From positions 620,001 to 684,000 of the forward strand of contig NZ_FOZW01000001.1 of NCBI RefSeq assembly GCF_900116195.1: DNA of 64,000 nt. Direction: 5' to 3'. The stretch comes from Alloyangia pacifica (GTDB taxonomy: Bacteria > Pseudomonadota > Alphaproteobacteria > Rhodobacterales > Rhodobacteraceae). The notes beneath the pieces were generated by a model. It saw only the letters and a program-made list of their open reading frames with translations, had not been told where the DNA came from and made no database searches. Made by a program: the position numbers and the translations under genes. Below are positions 50,056 to 57,472 of this stretch, piece after piece (within the stretch, counting starts at the first letter, position 1; each line of letters opens with the position of its first letter).

Positions 50056-50132
50056 GGGCCTGTAGCTCAATTGGTTAGAGCAGGGCGCTCATAACGCCTT
50101 GGTTGCGGGTTCAAGTCCTGCCGGGCCTACCA
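50056..50132 (+). tRNA. tRNA with anticodon CAT (probably Ile2, otherwise Met)
   Basis: 77 nt including an encoded CCA. D-loop GTAGCTCAATTGGTTAGAGC, anticodon stem GGCG/CGCC with loop CTCATAA (anticodon CAT), T-arm GCGGGTTCAAGTCCTGC and discriminator A are all normal. The anticodon loop CTCATAA and the CTTGGT variable region resemble the lysidine-modified isoleucine tRNA more than elongator or initiator methionine tRNA. Prophage genes start about 120 bases downstream, so its 3' end is a likely attachment site. A duplicate 3' end was not found in the window. Confidence 0.92.
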
Positions 50133-50182
50133 GAACAATCCTCATAACATATTGATATTAAATAAAATTATAGCCCATTGGG

Positions 50183-50242
50183 TGGACACGGTAAGGGCTT
50201 CCGTGTCCAGCTTTTGCGAAATCCGCCACGGTGGCGGGTTTC
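50183..50242 (-). terminator. Two hairpins at the end of the prophage operon
   Basis: TGGACACGG/CCGTGTCCA (50183-50191, 50201-50209) is a perfect 9-base stem. GAAATCCGCCA/TGGCGGGTTTC (50218-50228, 50232-50242) is an 11-base stem with one G-T pair. They follow the last minus-strand prophage gene (stop at 50254) and likely end its transcription. The 50150-50175 stretch between them and the tRNA is strikingly AT-rich. Confidence 0.6.
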
Positions 50243-50253
50243 AAAATGCCCGA

Positions 50254-50451
50254 TCAGGCGCGAGCGAGCGCGTCGGCGATCAGGTCGGGATAGGGCAGGA
50301 ACCACATCGCCACGATCTGGCGCTTCGTCATGAGCAAGGTCCGCACGTCCCCGGTGCTCGCAAAGGCCTGCGCCCGCATCTCGGCGAGCTTGAGCCGTTC
50401 GCGGGTGAAGGCTTCGTGATCGACGGGATGATCAATCGAGTGTAAGGTCAT
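50254..50451 (-). CDS. Small phage protein of unknown function
   Basis: 65 aa: the C-terminal MTKRQIVAMWFLPYPDLIADALARA is hydrophobic and helical, and the N-terminal MTLHSIDHPVDHEAF is acidic/His-rich. It is 70 bases downstream of the tape measure gene. AAGGGTCTGACC precedes the ATG. I do not recognise a family. It is the last gene before the tRNA edge. Confidence 0.6.
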   Translation of the reverse strand: MTLHSIDHPVDHEAFTRERLKLAEMRAQAFASTGDVRTLLMTKRQIVAMWFLPYPDLIADALARA

Positions 50452-50521
50452 GGTCAGACCCTTTCTTAGCGGTTGGGTTCCATTGCACGGGCGGGGTGTC
50501 ACGAGCCCCGCCCGATCTCGT

Positions 50522-52333
50522 TCAGCCTGATCTGCGCAGGCCGTAGTTCGCGCGCATGGTGCGGTCGAGGGCACCGCTGCCGAGCAATGATTTCATCTTC
50601 CCCTCGATGTAGAGATCGACCGTCTTACCGTCGCCGCTCTTCTCTTCCCGGACACTGACGTCGGCGTTGTTGTAGACGTTCACGGTGGTGCCGCTGCCCT
50701 GCCCCATCGAGGACGCCATGGGGATGGAGCGCTGCGGCATCACGCGAGCTAGGCCGAGCCGCTGCGGCACCGCCGGGGCAGACCTGAAAGTCGCAATGGG
50801 GGAGTCAGACAGCGTGGTGGTCGGCGTGAGCGTCGGTGTGGCGCTGAAGCCAGCGCTGGCCCCGGCGGTGGCCATCTGCAGGAGTACCTGCATGAATTGC
50901 TGCACCGCTTGGGAGATCAGGAAGTCGGCCATCTCCTTCAGGAGCCGATCCAGCATGTCGGAGAAGGCATCCCCGGCGGTCTTGCTGCCGTCGGCGATGG
51001 CGCTGAACATATCGGTAAACGCCCCGGCGATCATGTCTCCCACCGGCCCGAGTTCCTGCATCTCGGTTTCCAGCTCGATCAGCTTGGCGTTCAGTTGATC
51101 GAGACCACGATAGTAAAGCTCCTCTGCCCGTTGTGCGTCTTCGACGCTGTCGCCGTAACGCTGCCAGTCGGCAATGAGCTGGTCGATCTGGCGATGGATC
51201 GCCTCCGCCGGGGTCTCGTAGGCCGTAAGGCTCTGGACGAAGCTATCGACCTGCTGCTGGAACTCGCTGACCCCCACGGCACCCACCAGCTTCGGATTGA
51301 CCTTCACCGGCACTTCCACCTCTACCTCCGGCTGCGGGGGTAGCCAGTCCTCGATGTCGAACAGGGGGCTGGAAAAGTCGGGCAGCCTGAAGTCCGCCGC
51401 TGCCGTATTCATCCGGTTGACCGCATTGGTAGCTTCATCGACCTTCGGTGCGACAGCGAGGGCAGTGAGACCGAATTTGTTCAGTTCACTGATGATCTCG
51501 CGCAGATCGCGGGGCAAGTCCTCCATCGGGACGCCCAAGTCATGGAACGTCTCCAGCAGCCGCGTATTCGCCGTCGCGGCACGATCAATGTCCCCACTGC
51601 GCAGATCGGCGATCCACTCTGTCATCGCAGTCCGGACAGCCTGCGCTTCGCTGGCCGTGAGGCTGAAGTCACTCGCCAGCCGCTGCAGGATCGGTCGCAG
51701 GTTGCGACCCGCTGCCCCTGCCTGAACGTAGGCGCTCGCGAGGTCGTCGATCTGGTCTGCGTTGTCGGCGATGAAGTCCTGCAGTCGAATGCGCTGGAGG
51801 TCCACCTGCGACAGCAGGAGGAGCTGGGCGGCATCCGCCATGTCACCATACTTCTCGGTCAGCTCATCCGCCGACAGTGAGGCTGCGGAGAGTGCGGATT
51901 CCAGATCGGAAAGGGCGGAGGCGAGCCCGTCGGTGATCTCTTCGGCGGTCTTGGTTTCCTTGAAGTAGTCCCGGATCGCCGGAATGAGCGTGGCGCCGAT
52001 GGCGGCGGCGGTCACCCCGACCGCAACCCATGGGTTTCTGAACAGTCCGGCGAGCTGGGCTGCCTGCTGACCGAAAGCCCGCAGCGGGTCGATCCCGCCC
52101 GTCACCTGACTGACGAAGTCACCGATCTGAAGCCCGGTCTGGCTGGCTTGGTAACCCAGCTTGCTGAGGCTGCTGTTCGTGTTCGCCGCAGCCCTGCTGA
52201 AGGTAGAGGTCTGACCGTTGATCTGCCTGATGGAGGCGCCCATCTTGTCGGCGGCTTTCTGGAAGTCGAGCAGTTCCTGCTCGCCGATGACTTCAACTCG
52301 AATTTGGTAGCGGCTCTGGGCTTGATCGACCAT
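50522..52333 (-). CDS. Phage tail tape measure protein
   Basis: 603 aa. Long amphipathic helices and a hydrophobic stretch (WVAVGVTAAAIGATLIPAIRDYF, about 105-125) are typical. FSRAAANTNSSLSKLGYQASQTGLQIGDFVSQVTGG is the usual start of siphovirus tape measure proteins. A Pro-rich section (EDWLPPQPEVEVEVPVKVNPK) lies mid-protein. At about 0.15 nm per residue the tail would be near 90 nm. A strong site GAGGAGGTAACC precedes the ATG. It follows the 248-aa gene by two bases. Confidence 0.88.
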   Translation of the reverse strand: MVDQAQSRYQIRVEVIGEQELLDFQKAADKMGASIRQINGQTSTFSRAAANTNSSLSKLGYQASQTGLQIGDFVSQVTGGIDPLRAFGQQAAQLAGLFRNPWVAVGVTAAAIGATLIPAIRDYFKETKTAEEITDGLASALSDLESALSAASLSADELTEKYGDMADAAQLLLLSQVDLQRIRLQDFIADNADQIDDLASAYVQAGAAGRNLRPILQRLASDFSLTASEAQAVRTAMTEWIADLRSGDIDRAATANTRLLETFHDLGVPMEDLPRDLREIISELNKFGLTALAVAPKVDEATNAVNRMNTAAADFRLPDFSSPLFDIEDWLPPQPEVEVEVPVKVNPKLVGAVGVSEFQQQVDSFVQSLTAYETPAEAIHRQIDQLIADWQRYGDSVEDAQRAEELYYRGLDQLNAKLIELETEMQELGPVGDMIAGAFTDMFSAIADGSKTAGDAFSDMLDRLLKEMADFLISQAVQQFMQVLLQMATAGASAGFSATPTLTPTTTLSDSPIATFRSAPAVPQRLGLARVMPQRSIPMASSMGQGSGTTVNVYNNADVSVREEKSGDGKTVDLYIEGKMKSLLGSGALDRTMRANYGLRRSG

Positions 52334-52335
52334 GG

Positions 52336-53082
52336 TTACCTCCTCTTGGCTCGACCTCTGGGCTTCTTCCAGTCCCCCGGACGGGCGTCTCTGATCGCAC
52401 CGAAGGCACCTCGGGGTGCAAACTCCAGCACCGGTGCCGTCCCACCCCGTCTTCCTGCCCGGATGCCCAAGGCGATGTAGCTGAACCTGATGTCAACGCT
52501 CCGACTGAAGCGACTCCTTGCCGCGTGCAGCAATGGGTAGACGATGCCGTTCCTGAGCCGTCCCCGGTAAGGCGACTCGTCGTATTTCCCCTCGGCAAAG
52601 CCTGCCTCGATGATCGCGGCGTAGCTGGTGTCGGGGATCGTCACCCATAGCTCGTCATCGGGACCGACGTTGTCGGGGGAGAGCGAGGATGCGTCCACGA
52701 CGCGGCCATTCAACATCAGTGCGACGTGATCGCGGTAGTAGCCAGTATCTTCCGGTGCCCGGCGCCATAGCTGCTCCAGCGCCCAGCGCGCGGCCTTGAT
52801 CACCTCCGCCACGTCGGCTCGCTCGCCCTCGACGATGATCTCGTAGGGGATGTTGAGGCGATTGAGACGGACATTGCCCAGAGTGAGGCGGGACTCGCGA
52901 CCACGGGACCGAAGGGTCATGCTAAGGTCGGAACTGTCCTTCGGCAGGTCGCCCCGGTCCTGCGCCTCGTTCACCCTCGCGCGGGTATACTCCAGCGAGT
53001 AACGGCGTGCGTCGTTGATCTGCTCGCTGATCTGGAAGACTTTACTCGTATCCGGGAACGTCGCCACGATCTGCGGCATCAT
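52336..53082 (-). CDS. Phage structural protein of unknown role (tail completion-like)
   Basis: 248 aa, starting MMPQIVATFPD. The middle segment WRRAPEDTGYYRDHVALMLNGRVV resembles the P-x-D-T-G-x-L block of HK97 gp10-type tail completion proteins, but the rest is unlike them and the C-terminus is very basic (KKPRGRAKRR). The ATG overlaps the preceding stop by four bases. It lies between the tail chaperone and the tape measure gene, an unusual place for a tail completion protein. Name provisional. Confidence 0.6.
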   Translation of the reverse strand: MMPQIVATFPDTSKVFQISEQINDARRYSLEYTRARVNEAQDRGDLPKDSSDLSMTLRSRGRESRLTLGNVRLNRLNIPYEIIVEGERADVAEVIKAARWALEQLWRRAPEDTGYYRDHVALMLNGRVVDASSLSPDNVGPDDELWVTIPDTSYAAIIEAGFAEGKYDESPYRGRLRNGIVYPLLHAARSRFSRSVDIRFSYIALGIRAGRRGGTAPVLEFAPRGAFGAIRDARPGDWKKPRGRAKRR

Positions 53083-53590
53083 GGACCTCCTGTAAGAGCT
53101 GTGGCCATGGCGCCTCCGTCCATGGCCATGATGTTGCCGGACTGGCCGTCAGCCTGACGGGCCTGCCTCTCCCAGAAGGCGGCGAAGCCCAGCATCTCGC
53201 GCCACGTGATCGACTGGGCGAGCTGCCGGGGGAGCATCCCGATTTCTCCGGCCAAGCGCAGGATGCACACCTCCACCTCCGTCAGCCCGTCTTGCTCTCT
53301 GGGTGCGGAGGGGCGTTTCCCACCTCCGGCTCCTCGTTTGCGGACATGCCATTTGCCACGAGGGCGGCGCGCAGCAGCGGCTGGAAGATCGCGGCTTTCC
53401 ACTCTCTCGGATCACCCAAATCCACGCCCTCCATGGAGACGGACGCTTGCACGATGGCATAGCCCCGTTCGTTCGGATCGAGGGTGCTGATATGAGCCAT
53501 ATCGCTCGCCATCAGTTCGCGGATAAGGAATTTGTGTCCTTGGACGGTTTCGGTTCTGTGGCTCGGCAAGAGAAAGCTCGGGGTGCTCAT
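53079..53590 (-). CDS. Tail assembly chaperone, -1 frameshift product (gpGT-like)
   Basis: Reading from ATG 53590 in frame to the slippery site at 53321-53315 and then shifting back one base gives about 170 aa. The first 92 residues are those of the short form, then RPSAPREQDGLTEVEVCILRL and on to ATALTGGP. The extension (about 78 residues, stop at 53079) has no start of its own in a plausible place. The short and long forms match the arrangement of lambda gpG and gpGT. The stop overlaps the following gene (ATGA). Confidence 0.75.
53282..53590 (-). CDS. Tail assembly chaperone, short form (gpG-like)
   Basis: 102 aa. KFLIRELMASDMAHISTLDPNERGYAIVQASVSMEG is typical of small tail assembly chaperones of the TAC type. 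The frame contains the slippery codon pair GGA AAC (G at 53321) and stops at TGA 53284-53282, about 35 bases later. The ATG overlaps the stop of the 60-aa gene upstream. It is expressed as both short and frameshifted forms if the slip is used. Confidence 0.72.
   Translation of the reverse strand: MSTPSFLLPSHRTETVQGHKFLIRELMASDMAHISTLDPNERGYAIVQASVSMEGVDLGDPREWKAAIFQPLLRAALVANGMSANEEPEVGNAPPHPESKTG
53315..53321 (-). promoter_or_regulatory. Slippery heptamer G GGA AAC for -1 frameshifting
   Basis: On the minus strand the reading is GTG GGA AAC, so the heptamer GGGAAAC is in the X XXY YYZ register. Lambda uses GGGAAAG at the same place. The -1 frame stays open from here to 53079. Confidence 0.8.
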
Positions 53591-53769
53591 TGGTTCGCTC
53601 CTATGATGGGGGCAGCCGCTAGGCGGGCGGCTGCGTTGAATTGGTCTAGGGTCTTCAGAACTTTCTGCGCGTCGGCGTGGTAGCGCTCGACCATGTGGAG
53701 GGCCGCGGCCAGCTCGTAGGCCGGGAGCTGATTGAGGGGGACGATCATGCCGACAACCTTGCCAGTCAT
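53587..53769 (-). CDS. Small phage protein of unknown function
   Basis: 60 aa: MTGKVVGMIVPLNQLPAYEL continues with a helical AAALHMVERYHADAQKVLKTL and an Ala-rich end. No family recognised. Starts and ends in ATGA overlaps with its neighbours, which supports the small frame being a gene. Confidence 0.6.
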   Translation of the reverse strand: MTGKVVGMIVPLNQLPAYELAAALHMVERYHADAQKVLKTLDQFNAAARLAAAPIIGANQ

Positions 53770-53951
53770 TGCATCCTCCTGCCTGAAGCCCATTCGGAGG
53801 CAACTTCCTCCGCCAGCCCTTTAAGCTCCTCCGCGATCTCCCGCAGTCGCACCTCCTGACGACTGCCCGGCGGCACGCGCTCGACAATCGCACCGCAAGC
53901 ATCGCTGAGAGCTTCGCAGGCCTCTATGAAGGCATCCCCGCGCCGGATCAT
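53766..53951 (-). CDS. Small phage protein of unknown function
   Basis: 61 aa: helical and charged throughout (EALSDACGAIVERV, EVRLREIAEELKGLAEEVASEW). No family recognised. Its ATG overlaps the stop of the 59-aa gene and its stop overlaps the next ATG. Confidence 0.6.
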   Translation of the reverse strand: MIRRGDAFIEACEALSDACGAIVERVPPGSRQEVRLREIAEELKGLAEEVASEWASGRRMQ

Positions 53952-54127
53952 TGGACAGCCTCCTGTCGGTCTAGGTAATCCTCGGCCACCTGCCGGGCGA
54001 TCACGAAGCCATCCTCGTCCAGCAGCTCCACCAGCGGCGTGCGGTCTCTCGCCAGCTTCAGCTTGATCTTGTAGGGCACGCTCGGCTGGAGTGCGTCGAT
54101 CCGGCGCTGAAGGTCAGAGATGATCAC
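53948..54127 (-). CDS. Small phage protein, GTG start, 59 aa
   Basis: This gene is only 59 codons long. The minus-strand translation begins VIISDLQRRIDALQPSVPYK, continues IKLKLARDRTPLVELLDEDG and ends YLDRQEAVQ. GTG 54127 overlaps the upstream stop as GTGA, and its TGA overlaps the next ATG. Coding is supported by the overlaps and by the balanced charged/hydrophobic pattern. Function unknown. Confidence 0.6.
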   Translation of the reverse strand: MIISDLQRRIDALQPSVPYKIKLKLARDRTPLVELLDEDGFVIARQVAEDYLDRQEAVQ

Positions 54128-54348
54128 TGTGGCCTCCTGCGCGCCACTGCGAGGGCCTTCAGGCCGTCCTTATCGAGGCCGATCCTCTGCCCTAGTTTCA
54201 CGATCATCAGTAGGGTCGCATGGGCCTGAGATTCTAGGATCAATTGCTCCTTCGATCCGGGATCGACCCTATCGACGGCACGCCACAACGCGCCGAGCTG
54301 GTCGAAACCGATCAAGATGCTCTCTAGGAGCGCTGCTTCTCTGGTCAT
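54124..54348 (-). CDS. Small phage protein of unknown function
   Basis: 74 aa: helical, AALLESILIGFDQLGALWRAVDRV followed by SQAHATLLMIVKLGQRIGLD. No family recognised. Four-base overlaps at both ends place it in the coupled operon. Confidence 0.6.
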   Translation of the reverse strand: MTREAALLESILIGFDQLGALWRAVDRVDPGSKEQLILESQAHATLLMIVKLGQRIGLDKDGLKALAVARRRPQ

Positions 54349-54950
54349 CCGCGTACCCTCCGTTCGTGCTCTGTCTTCTGCTTGATCCGGTCGATGGCAC
54401 TCGGCCCCTCGACGAGCTTGGTGACGATCCTGTCGCCCTCGGAGAGGGCCTGCTGCATCGCCCGTATGGGGGCGAAGGTCTCCAGCTTCATCGGTCCTAG
54501 GTGGGTGACGTCCCAGTCCCTGCAGGCCTTTGTGAGGCGCTGCCAGCCACCGGCGCCGAGACGTTTACGTACCGCCTGTACCCCGGCAATGATCCTCGCG
54601 GACCTGATCGAGATGTCTGGCATGTTAGAGGAGCGAAGGAGGGCGACGTCCTGCTCCGAAAGATCACCAGCCTCGATCAGCGCAGGCCAGTCGCCCTTGT
54701 GCAGGAGCTGCAGCGCCTCGGGGTGCTGGGCGACGGGGCCAATGGCCGACAGACTCGCCACCTTCTGCGAGAGCCGCAGATCGTCGCGGTTCTCCTCCGG
54801 CTGGCCGATCTCGATCATGCTCGATCCCTCGCCCTCGCTGACGTGGATCGTGATCAGCGCATCGGGGTAGCGCGAGGGCTCCAGCATGGCGAGCGCGAGA
54901 GAACCGGCGATACCGTGGCCGCACTCGTGGCTGTAAAGGGTCCGGGTCAT
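54345..54950 (-). CDS. Phage protein with an HExxH-type zinc site, possible metallopeptidase
   Basis: 201 aa from MTRTLYSHECGHGIAG. His8-Glu9-Cys10-Gly11-His12 fits HExxH, and the following GIAGSLALAMLEPSRYP resembles the membrane-peptidase-like start of M41/FtsH-related proteins, although the ATPase is absent and a third ligand cannot be fixed. The C-terminal half is helical with KLVEGPSAIDRIKQKTEHERR. It is coupled to its neighbours by ATGA overlaps. Function inferred only from the motif. Confidence 0.55.
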   Translation of the reverse strand: MTRTLYSHECGHGIAGSLALAMLEPSRYPDALITIHVSEGEGSSMIEIGQPEENRDDLRLSQKVASLSAIGPVAQHPEALQLLHKGDWPALIEAGDLSEQDVALLRSSNMPDISIRSARIIAGVQAVRKRLGAGGWQRLTKACRDWDVTHLGPMKLETFAPIRAMQQALSEGDRIVTKLVEGPSAIDRIKQKTEHERRVRG

Positions 54951-55222
54951 AGACGCATCTCCCCAAGCCAGTCCGGCGCGGTGCCAGAGAGGCATTTCGC
55001 CTTGCGCTCGATGCAGGCAGAGGTGGCTTCGTGAAGGGCCTTCACATTAGCATCGAGGATCATCCTCGCGGCGCCGGTGATCACGTTCTGCGCGTCAATC
55101 TGGCGCTGGACCTTGTCGAGCAGTTCGTCGGTGTGTCGGCGCTCCCGCTTGAAGACTTCGGTCACCGCGCCCATGAGCACATTGCCCTGCGCCTCCAGCT
55201 CCTTCTTCGTCACGTAGCTCAT
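54947..55222 (-). CDS. Small phage protein of unknown function, coiled coil
   Basis: 91 aa: MSYVTKKELEAQGNVLMGAV and KRERRHTDELLDKVQRQIDAQ are strongly helical. Two cysteines (TSACIERKAKC) near the C-terminus. No family recognised. Overlaps both neighbours by four bases. Confidence 0.6.
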   Translation of the reverse strand: MSYVTKKELEAQGNVLMGAVTEVFKRERRHTDELLDKVQRQIDAQNVITGAARMILDANVKALHEATSACIERKAKCLSGTAPDWLGEMRL

Positions 55223-55956
55223 GCCCAGATAGACTCCTTCAGCTCGCGTGTGAGATGGTCACGCTCGGTCTGGCGCCGCCGTTCCTTCGCCGCGTCGATG
55301 CTGGCCTGCTGATCGGCGAGATAAGCCTTGGCCGCGTCCGGCTGCTGATACTGGGGAACGCCCTGCACCAGCTCTCGCAGCGCGGCGGGATGCGGATAGG
55401 CGAGGATCGACGCGATGGGGGCCTTGGCCTTGCGGCTGTTGCGCCGGGTGTCGGAGCGGGACGCCGCCACGGCGGTACACTGGCGCGCCGCCTCATCGAG
55501 CTTCCCGTCGAGCCGCCCGCGAGCGACATCGAGGTCATCGGCCAGCGCGGCGGCAAGTGCCCGCACCTGCTCACCCAAGGCATCGAGGTCTGGCAGGTCG
55601 ATGTCGGGCGCGAGGGCACGCAGGCAGGTGGACTGACAGAAAATGGTCTCGGCGCTGGTCAACATGGTGCTGGGGGCGCCCTCGTGGATGCCACGGCTCA
55701 GGAGCTGGTCCACCGCTAGGAGTTCGTCCCTGATGGTGGCGGTCTGGTCGATCACGCTGCCGACTGATGCGAGGATGCCATGGGCCTCATCGAGGGTTGC
55801 CAGCACCACGCCCACCTCGCAGGTGCGAAGATCACTGGCGAGGCGCTGTGTGGCGCCGATGGCATGGAAAGCAACTTGAGAGGCGAGGCGGCGACTGAGC
55901 CTGATCTCGGCATCGCCGATCCTGATCGTGGGTGGGCTGATGATACGTGAAAACAC
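55219..55956 (-). CDS. Phage protein of unknown function
   Basis: 245 aa from GTG 55956, which has AGAGGAGG eight bases upstream. An ATG at 56010 has no such site. It is largely helical and ends with a charged tail (AAKERRRQTERDHLTREL). The block SRRLASQVAFHAIGATQRLASD is the only well-ordered part. First gene of the chain of four-base overlaps. No structural family recognised, so it could be an unidentified head or connector protein. Confidence 0.55.
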   Translation of the reverse strand: MFSRIISPPTIRIGDAEIRLSRRLASQVAFHAIGATQRLASDLRTCEVGVVLATLDEAHGILASVGSVIDQTATIRDELLAVDQLLSRGIHEGAPSTMLTSAETIFCQSTCLRALAPDIDLPDLDALGEQVRALAAALADDLDVARGRLDGKLDEAARQCTAVAASRSDTRRNSRKAKAPIASILAYPHPAALRELVQGVPQYQQPDAAKAYLADQQASIDAAKERRRQTERDHLTRELKESIWA

Positions 55957-56104
55957 CCTGCGCGCCTCCTCTGGCCTTCGCGGTCTCGCCGCGTGGGGGC
56001 AGAGTACCATCCGGAGGGCCGGTGAGTCACTAAGTCATTGTTGTCATTATAGATTATGACGGGTGCCCTCTCGCGGTGTCCGCGCTTTTCGGCCCTGAAA
56101 CGCC

Positions 56105-56132
56105 GCACGTTGCCAGAATTTTGGCAACGTGC
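56105..56132. repeat. Inverted repeat 1
   Basis: GCACGTTGCCA (56105-56115), spacer GAATTT, TGGCAACGTGC (56122-56132). The 11-base arms are perfect. No T-run follows on either strand, so an operator or other binding site is more likely than a terminator. Confidence 0.7.
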
Positions 56133-56229
56133 TCCGGAATATCGGCAAAAAGTCCGGACACGAGGATGCCGGGGGCGAGGACCGCTTGAGCTTGGCCATG
56201 TATGGCGCCCTGCCGGTGCTACCGCGTTT

Positions 56230-56250
56230 ATGGGGGATAGTATCCCCCAT
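56230..56250. repeat. Inverted repeat 2
   Basis: ATGGGGGATA (56230-56239), G, TATCCCCCAT (56241-56250): a perfect 10-base inverted repeat around a single base. A protein-binding palindrome is the natural reading. Confidence 0.7.
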
Positions 56251-56439
56251 TTCTTGCCTGTCTTTCTTCGGGCGCCCCGGACTTGGCCGACCACTGGCAG
56301 GTAGGAACTCGGCTTCCACGCGTCCCTGCCAAGCATGGACCTTCTTCCGGCCAGAGGCGGCGATCTCTGGAAGACAGAGTCTCGGCGATCTACAGATGGC
56401 GCGCCTCATGCGGCGGATGTCTTTGGCGTCGTGGTGGTT

Positions 56440-56466
56440 GCTAATGGTGCTATTCGCACCATTAGC
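56440..56466. repeat. Inverted repeat 3
   Basis: GCTAATGGTGC (56440-56450), spacer TATTC, GCACCATTAGC (56456-56466). The 11-base arms are perfect. It lies 65 bases downstream (in transcription) of the 115-aa gene's stop codon and has no T-run. Confidence 0.7.
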
Positions 56467-56530
56467 AGATTGCTTCGGCTTGGAGTGCTGATTGCCGCCG
56501 GGGGCACCTTTCGGCTTGCCGGGTCCGGGG

Positions 56531-56878
56531 TCAGACAGAACGACGCGCTCGCGGGGACGTCGTTACGGCCAGCTTCAGACAGGCAGCCGCGACTTCGACC
56601 TCGTCGGGAACGTCGGGGAAGAACTCGCTGAGCCACGCACGGGCGTTGGGTACGTCGGGTGGCCGGGGTCCGTCCTTCCTCATATGCGCGAGCGCGGCGC
56701 TGCGGAGGAGATTCAGGATCGCGGCGGGACGGGTGATGTGGGGATCATCACGTTCGGCGCAGCGGGCCTGAAGAACTACGGCCACGTCGTCCAAAAGCTG
56801 ATCGTTCCAGAAAACAAGTTCTTCCGGGGTGGTGAGGATGATTTCGATCAAGGTGTCAGTGGTCGCCTTCGGATGCAT
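56531..56878 (-). CDS. Phage protein of unknown function
   Basis: 115 aa from MHPKATTDTLIEIILTTPEE. Helical, acidic in the middle (DDVAVVLQARCAERDD) and basic at the end (SPRARRSV). No family recognised. It overlaps the 44-aa gene upstream by 23 bases. Confidence 0.55.
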   Translation of the reverse strand: MHPKATTDTLIEIILTTPEELVFWNDQLLDDVAVVLQARCAERDDPHITRPAAILNLLRSAALAHMRKDGPRPPDVPNARAWLSEFFPDVPDEVEVAAACLKLAVTTSPRARRSV

Positions 56879-56990
56879 CCTCGCGCCTCTTGATCTCCTG
56901 CTGGACGCGCCTGAGGGCTTCCCGCTCCCGATCCTCTCGCTGGGCCTCATCGAGCCTCCGGACGCTCTGAGGAGGACGCTTGCGGGTCAT
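56856..56990 (-). CDS. Very small phage protein, 44 aa
   Basis: MTRKRPPQSVRRLDEAQRED followed by a charged helix ending EIKRREDASEGDH. The ATG overlaps the stop of the 161-aa gene (ATGA), which supports it being translated. Highly charged, possibly nucleic-acid binding. No family recognised. Confidence 0.45.
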   Translation of the reverse strand: MTRKRPPQSVRRLDEAQREDREREALRRVQQEIKRREDASEGDH

Positions 56991-57472
56991 ACGTCGTCCC
57001 ATTCTTCTTCGCCAGAGATGACTCCCGCGACCGCGTTGACCTTCTGAGCCCGGACGGCGCCGAACTCCGCACCCTTCAGCCCCAAGGCCTCGATGGCACT
57101 GCGGTAGTTGCGCCCGGCTGCCTCCGCCCGGCTCGATGCCGTCGAGAGCGACTTGATGTCCGGTGGGGTGTTCTTCGCGTTCCCCTCCTGAATGATCTTC
57201 TGCGAGATCGCGAACCACTGACTTTGCGTCTGGGCAGCCATGGCGGCGGCATCCGCTAGGCCGATGTCGGCGACGATGGTTCCCCGTGAGACGTGCGCCG
57301 CAGTGAGCAGATCGTCGCGAAGTCGTTTGAACTCTGGCCGGAGCTGCGAACAGGCCGAACTGGTCGGCCAGCTCGGACGGTCACCCCGCAGGGCCGGTGT
57401 CTTGGCCAGCGACGGGGACTCCCCCTTCGTTCGGGTGGCGGATGCAGGCGGTTTGCGTGGGGTGCGTGGCAT
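56987..57472 (-). CDS. Phage protein of unknown function, possibly a terminase small subunit
   Basis: 161 aa. A basic, Pro/Ala-rich head (RTPRKPPASATRTKG) is followed by helical segments (LRDDLLTAAHVSRGTIVADIGLADAAAMAAQTQSQW, SSRAEAAGRNYRSAIEALGLKGAEFG). The last part resembles the C-terminal half of P27-type terminase small subunits in general shape only. GGAGAGATCA precedes the ATG. The terminase assignment is a weak guess. Confidence 0.5.
   Translation of the reverse strand: MPRTPRKPPASATRTKGESPSLAKTPALRGDRPSWPTSSACSQLRPEFKRLRDDLLTAAHVSRGTIVADIGLADAAAMAAQTQSQWFAISQKIIQEGNAKNTPPDIKSLSTASSRAEAAGRNYRSAIEALGLKGAEFGAVRAQKVNAVAGVISGEEEWDDV

Larger units (their letters stand above)
55957..56530. 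other. 574-base region without a supported gene, with three inverted repeats
   Basis: Several short open frames exist on both strands but none has a good start site or similarity. Three perfect or near-perfect inverted repeats are listed separately. 56030-56065 is AT-rich (CATTGTTGTCATTATAGATTATGAC) and may be the promoter of the coupled tail operon read leftwards. Confidence 0.5.

Noticed and set aside
50104-50132. tRNA 3' end as a duplicated attachment core
   Set aside because: No second copy of the tRNA 3' end was found between 50133 and 64000, so attL/attR cannot be shown. The other end may be outside the window.
56047-56409. A 120-codon minus-strand frame in the inverted-repeat region
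   Set aside because: Composition is basic and Pro-rich, and there is no good start site or similarity. The perfect inverted repeats inside it argue for non-coding DNA, although a small terminase-like protein cannot be fully excluded.
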